Source: Bacteroidales bacterium
Lineage (GTDB): Bacteria; Bacteroidota; Bacteroidia; Bacteroidales; JAOZMU01
Direction: 5' to 3'
Assembly: GCA_029934165.1 (NCBI GenBank)
Contig: JAOZMU010000057.1
Location: forward strand, 1 to 11,519
DNA length: 11,519 nt
Made by a program: the position numbers and the translations under genes. The notes under the pieces were generated by a model. The model did no database searches and was not told where the DNA came from. It saw nothing but the letters and a program-made list of their open reading frames with translations. This document shows, in pieces, positions 9,101-11,519 of this stretch; the first letter of the stretch is position 1, and each line of letters begins with the position of its first letter.

Positions 9101-9232
9101 GCGTTTTTCCAAGCTACAAACCTTTGGACAAACACAAACTATCGTGGTTGGGACCCTGAATTTACAGGATATGACTGGGGTGTATATCCACAGGCACAAA
9201 CAGTTACCTTTGGTATAAAAGCATCATTGTAG
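6179..9232 (+). CDS. SusC/RagA-like TonB-dependent outer-membrane transporter (unit 2)
   Basis: A 1017-residue SusC/RagA-family transporter. The signal peptide ends in LYA-Q, with cleavage after residue 21. A carboxypeptidase-regulatory-like domain follows (about 23-97), then a TonB box MDEVIIIGYG (102-111) running into TEKKRDVSGAISSV (112-125). The plug (about 112-241) carries the SusC signature SINASNEPLYIIDG (171-184) and the plug end ILKDGASASIYG (215-226). The remainder is barrel, with DYIRLKNIVVTYNVP (947-961) near the C-terminus. The last residues GIKASL end in leucine rather than the usual aromatic residue, which is a mild oddity. There is no STN domain. Its GYGTxKKxDVSGAIS-type start is that of the common SusC clade and differs from the ALGYSVQSV type of the unit 1 transporter, so the two probably differ in substrate. 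The gene begins 41 bases after its promoter and is followed 23 bases later by its SusD partner. Confidence 0.96.
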   Translation: MKKITAILALLLFTSMQVLYAQRTITGSVVDEKGEPLIGVNIITKEDAGKGTVTDFDGKFSLALPEGTTALIFKFLGFEQQEVTLGSSDFYNITMAVSSEEMDEVIIIGYGTEKKRDVSGAISSVSAEDLQKQPVQSIDKALQGRAAGVQVTTNSGLPGSAVSVRIRGTGSINASNEPLYIIDGVQVESGDQSRILTSSNALSALNPEDIESIEILKDGASASIYGAQAANGVVIITTKRGKEGKTNFSFSATSGFVSQSKRIDVLSGPEFVELTLESYYNRSAIQVGTQLNRYNVRGYDITDPNGNGIPSEFDYSNVPSYDWQDAVFRTGALHDYQVSASGGDEKTSFYVAGSFNSQEGQVMASDFQRLTFRTNLNHKVNDRLSFDLSTNVSNTQQNSLSDGASFRNPYNSSLGIVPTNSIYNEDGSFNDQLVGVFTHNVIAENTYDKQFGEINQLLLNMAINVSIVDGLRYRGTFGLDFYDIIEDQRWDPRIGDGRNYNGSVQAYNTRNINRQTDHTLTYAKTFADRHEVEALAGFSWRHSKRNTISALGTGLPSYKFTMLYSTNTDLQNASATMTEWKLAGVFGRLKYTLDRKYIFKATVRRDGSSRFGEGNKWGVFPSGSAAWRISEEEFMSGIKDKTGLDNFKLRLSYGITGNSEIGNYSSLGLYLGGGSYVGGTGMYPAQMANPDLGWEESETWDIGVDIAFAQGRYRTTIDYFVRNTSELLLSRPVPSTTGFENVWENVGEMKNSGIEIEVGATIFAKKNFKWDIDLNFTYSTNEVISLLDTIEFIYQGSYNYARVGDPYPTSRWRRWAGVNPADGRPMWLDRSGNITYNPLSDDRMWTGQTSNPPYYGGITSTFTIFKDFEVSLFFQLSAGNYQYNTNMQIFGNSGNDGSFNSYQSQYDDRWRVPGDMTWVAKPMRSNGYQYGGLDPAYPSTRDVEKMDYIRLKNIVVTYNVPSTISKKLKLSSMQAFFQATNLWTNTNYRGWDPEFTGYDWGVYPQAQTVTFGIKASL

Positions 9233-9255
9233 AACCTTAAAATAAATTAATAATA

Positions 9256-10722
9256 ATGAGAAGATTCAATTATAAATTGTTAGCACTTGTAATGCTATTG
9301 TTTGCCGGCACTGCATGCAATGAAATCATTGAGACAGAGCCAGTTGTTTATCTTTCCGAGGAAGGAGCGCTCGAAGACTATGCCGGAGTATCTGCCACGT
9401 TGGTTGGAGCTTATGACGTTATCAGAAATTCTAATTATTACGGTAGGGGAATGATTATAAACCCCGAAGTAATGGCAGATAACTGTCGTCCAACTGACGA
9501 TAACTCCAATAGACACATTGGACAATCTAAAAATCAAGAAGGTAGCCATATCGCTATTTGGACTCCAGCTTACGCCTCTATCGCGCGTATAAACCTAGTG
9601 CTTAGTGCAGTAGATGCCGTTACTGACGCATCAGGCAGCAATGCAGAGACAGTAAAAGCAGATGCGTATTTTTTACGCGCTTTAGTTTATCACGATTTGG
9701 CACGTGTATATGGACGTGAACCAGGACGCGAAGTTAGTGGATTCAATTTATGTGTACCACTTGTAACTACGCCATTTACAACCTTGGACGACCCAAACAC
9801 ATACCCAATACGTGCAACAAACACCGAGGTTTACGCACAAATACATGAAGACCTTGATAATGCAATAGATTTATTTGGCGCAAACTCTCTTGGCGGTGTT
9901 TACCGTGGCTCTAAAACGGCTGCAATCGCTCTCAAAGCGCGGGTTTATCTATATCAAGGAAACTATGAAAAAGCTGCCGAATTTGCATTGCAAGCAATCA
10001 CAGAAGGACCAGCCTTGGTTTCGGGAGAAGGATACATGTCTATTTACACCGGAACTGGCGAAGCTATATTTACATACCGAATCACATCTGGCGAATCTTT
10101 AAGCACAAATTCTATTGCCTCTCTTTATGGACAAAACGAAGATGGTAGCGGCGGATATGGTGATATTGTACCAACAACTAAATTAGAGAATTTATATGAT
10201 ATGGACGATGCTGACACAACATCGGCAGACGCACGTTTTGCAGTTTTTCGTTTGCAAGAAAAAAACAGCGAACCTATTTGGTACAACGAAAAATTTAAAA
10301 GCTATAGAGGAGCTTTCGGAGCAGACAATGTCCCTCTTATTCGTGCATCAGAAATGTATCTGACTTATGCCGAAGCTTGTGCAGAGCCTACTAATGTCGA
10401 TGGAAGTGCAAATGCAAATTTCAACGAAGATAATGCAAGAGATTACCTCAATCAAATTTATAACCGAGCATTTGGCGAAGATTACGACAACCTTGCCTCT
10501 TTTACTGGAAATAGCTTAATGACAGAAATCTTGAAGCAACGCCAAATAGAGTTAGCTTTTGAAGGACACCGATTTTTCGACTTGAAAAGACGTGGTCTTA
10601 ATATCGCAAAAGACTACGAAGGTTTGCCAGCAGTACAATACGACGATCATCGTGTAGTAGCTCGAATTCCAGATTCGGAGATTGATGTAAACCCAAACTT
10701 AATCCCAAATCCAGGGTACTAA
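9256..10722 (+). CDS. SusD/RagB-family surface lipoprotein (unit 2)
   Basis: A 488-residue protein of the classical SusD/RagB family, which binds substrate at the cell surface and closes over the SusC barrel encoded 23 bases upstream. It is a predicted lipoprotein, with the leader ending FAGTAC and Cys21 lipidated. The N-terminal SusD domain shows AYFLRALVYHDLARVYG (137-153), ATNTEVYAQIHEDLDNAI (187-204) and a TPR-like repeat KARVYLYQGNYEKAAEFAL (227-245). The C-terminal RagB domain shows LIRASEMYLTYAEA (361-374), the strongly diagnostic ILKQRQIELAFEGHRFFDLK (425-444), and the family ending ARIPDSEIDVNPNLIPNPGY (469-488). Length and both ends are intact. It belongs to a different SusD branch from the unit 1 protein. 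The ligand is unknown. A long hairpin begins 15 bases after the stop codon. Confidence 0.96.
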   Translation: MRRFNYKLLALVMLLFAGTACNEIIETEPVVYLSEEGALEDYAGVSATLVGAYDVIRNSNYYGRGMIINPEVMADNCRPTDDNSNRHIGQSKNQEGSHIAIWTPAYASIARINLVLSAVDAVTDASGSNAETVKADAYFLRALVYHDLARVYGREPGREVSGFNLCVPLVTTPFTTLDDPNTYPIRATNTEVYAQIHEDLDNAIDLFGANSLGGVYRGSKTAAIALKARVYLYQGNYEKAAEFALQAITEGPALVSGEGYMSIYTGTGEAIFTYRITSGESLSTNSIASLYGQNEDGSGGYGDIVPTTKLENLYDMDDADTTSADARFAVFRLQEKNSEPIWYNEKFKSYRGAFGADNVPLIRASEMYLTYAEACAEPTNVDGSANANFNEDNARDYLNQIYNRAFGEDYDNLASFTGNSLMTEILKQRQIELAFEGHRFFDLKRRGLNIAKDYEGLPAVQYDDHRVVARIPDSEIDVNPNLIPNPGY

Positions 10723-10736
10723 GAAATCAAATATTA

Positions 10737-10771
10737 TTTGTTTGGGTGTAAGAGAATTACACCCAAACAAA
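10737..10771 (+). terminator. 15-bp perfect hairpin between susD-like and lipoprotein genes; possible attenuator
   Basis: TTTGTTTGGGTGTAA (10737-10751) pairs without mismatch with TTACACCCAAACAAA (10757-10771) around the 5-nt loop GAGAA. What follows is T-rich but interrupted, with TTTTCA twice and then TTTTGA (10773-10790), not a clean T-run. It could be a leaky terminator that lowers expression of the last gene relative to SusCD, or a processing or 3'-end-protecting structure. I see no TAnnTTTG promoter between it and 10834, so the last gene probably depends on read-through. Confidence 0.55.
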
Positions 10772-10833
10772 ATTTTCATTTTCATTTTGATAAAACGAGT
10801 TGAAACAGAAACTCAACAGATAAATTAAAAAAT

Positions 10834-11373
10834 ATGAGAAATTTTGTTAAATATTTTATAATTCTATTTACAGCTCTAAGCATTTTTAGCTCGTGCGAAG
10901 AACAAGATAGAACTTATACAGGTCCGCTCTTAGCTGAATTTAGAGACGTACAATTCAATTTTATTCAGGAAGAGGCCGGAAACCTTGAGCTAAAAATCCA
11001 ACTAATAGGAGCGCATCAATCAAAAGACATTACTGTTGGTTACGAGTTAGTTGAAGAAATTATTGTTCTTGGCGACACTATGAGCATAGGTTTTGTGCAA
11101 CAAGGGACAGGAAATTCAATTACAGACACAATTCCAATTGAAAGTGGAGTGCATCTTAATTTGCCACAAACAGGAACAATTACAATTCCTGCTGGCTCAA
11201 GCTTTGGATATTTGCAAGTTGCAATTCCAGAAGCATTTCCAATGCAAAATATCCCAACACAGATGATTTTCAATCGTTTATATCTTGGTATTCGCTTAGT
11301 AGCAACCGATGATATTGGTGTTTCCGAGAATTTTAAAGACGCTATGCTTCTTTATAAACGCTCGAAACAATAA
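10834..11373 (+). CDS. One-domain accessory surface lipoprotein (unit 2)
   Basis: A 179-residue predicted lipoprotein: the leader ends IFSSC, with Cys21 lipidated, followed by acidic CEEQDR. The mature part is a single beta-rich domain with the segment ITIPAGSSFGYLQV (116-129), seen in DUF4843/DUF1735-like proteins that accompany SusCD pairs. It resembles the N-terminal half of the unit 1 accessory lipoprotein: both run CEE, then an IQLIGAHQSKDITVGY-like stretch (55-70 here), then the IPxGxSxG turn. It lacks that protein's C-terminal domain. The frame is intact and a terminator follows, so it looks like a naturally short family member rather than a fragment. A surface role helping the SusCD complex is inferred from position only. 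No enzymatic motif is visible. Confidence 0.78.
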   Translation: MRNFVKYFIILFTALSIFSSCEEQDRTYTGPLLAEFRDVQFNFIQEEAGNLELKIQLIGAHQSKDITVGYELVEEIIVLGDTMSIGFVQQGTGNSITDTIPIESGVHLNLPQTGTITIPAGSSFGYLQVAIPEAFPMQNIPTQMIFNRLYLGIRLVATDDIGVSENFKDAMLLYKRSKQ

Positions 11374-11395
11374 ACGCTAAAGTTCCTAAAACATT

Positions 11396-11431
11396 AAAAA
11401 TCTCCTTGCAACTTCGTAAGGAGATTTTTTT
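11396..11431 (+). terminator. Rho-independent terminator of unit 2
   Basis: AAAAATCTCCTT (11396-11407) pairs perfectly with AAGGAGATTTTT (11418-11429). The inner G-T and C-G pairs leave a 6-nt loop AACTTC, and the right arm merges into a run of seven T bases ending at 11431. It begins 23 bases after the stop codon of the last lipoprotein gene and closes unit 2. The A-rich left side suggests it could also work in the opposite direction. Confidence 0.92.
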
Positions 11432-11483
11432 GTAATTTAAACGTCAAAAAAAAAGAAAAAGGATATTAGTAATGGAAAATTAA

Positions 11484-11491
11484 TAATTTTG
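11484..11491 (+). promoter_or_regulatory. Possible -7 element for a gene beyond the right edge
   Basis: TAATTTTG matches the Bacteroidota TAnnTTTG -7 consensus and lies after the unit 2 terminator, where a promoter for the next gene would be expected. There is no TTTG at the -33 position and no start codon with a convincing frame before the window ends. Confidence 0.35.
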
Positions 11492-11519
11492 CTTACGCCT
11501 GATTTAGTTTTAGTTAGGA

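Noticed and set aside
10797..10814. GAGTT/AACTC inverted repeat shortly before the last lipoprotein gene
   Set aside because: Only 5 bp with an 8-base loop, and an overlapping alternative GTTGA/TCAAC pairing exists. This is within chance for such sequence.

Overview
The window comes from a member of the phylum Bacteroidota. Three things point there: two SusC/SusD-type outer-membrane nutrient-uptake gene pairs (a family essentially confined to this phylum), promoters with the Bacteroidota -7 element TAnnTTTG, and start codons preceded by A/T-rich leaders with no clear Shine-Dalgarno sequence. I cannot name a genus.

Layout: all six genes lie on the + strand and form two complete, consecutive transcription units with the same order, SusC-like transporter, SusD-like lipoprotein, small accessory lipoprotein. 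Unit 1 has a promoter at about 172-201, a SusC-like TonB-dependent transporter (255-3476), a SusD-like lipoprotein (3599-4987), an accessory lipoprotein (5023-6024) and a strong terminator (6049-6077). Unit 2 has a promoter at about 6107-6137, a second SusC-like transporter (6179-9232), a second SusD-like lipoprotein (9256-10722), a 15-bp perfect hairpin in the following gap (10737-10771), a one-domain accessory lipoprotein (10834-11373) and a strong terminator (11396-11431). A possible promoter for the next gene lies at the right edge. Bases 1-254 hold no recognisable gene.

How the genes work together: by family knowledge, each SusC forms a TonB-energised beta-barrel in the outer membrane, and its SusD partner sits over it as a lid that binds substrate on the cell surface. 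The third protein in each unit is probably a surface lipoprotein that helps capture substrate. The two units are not recent duplicates of each other. The transporters carry different plug and TonB-box signatures, and the SusD proteins belong to different subfamilies. The accessory lipoproteins share an N-terminal domain, and the first has an extra C-terminal domain.

No glycoside hydrolase, lyase, sulfatase, peptidase, sigma factor, FecR-type anti-sigma factor or two-component regulator is present, so the substrates cannot be inferred. I see no mobile element, CRISPR array, tRNA or rRNA. This is mostly a conventional region. The least explained parts are the accessory lipoproteins and the hairpins or palindromes inside the operons.
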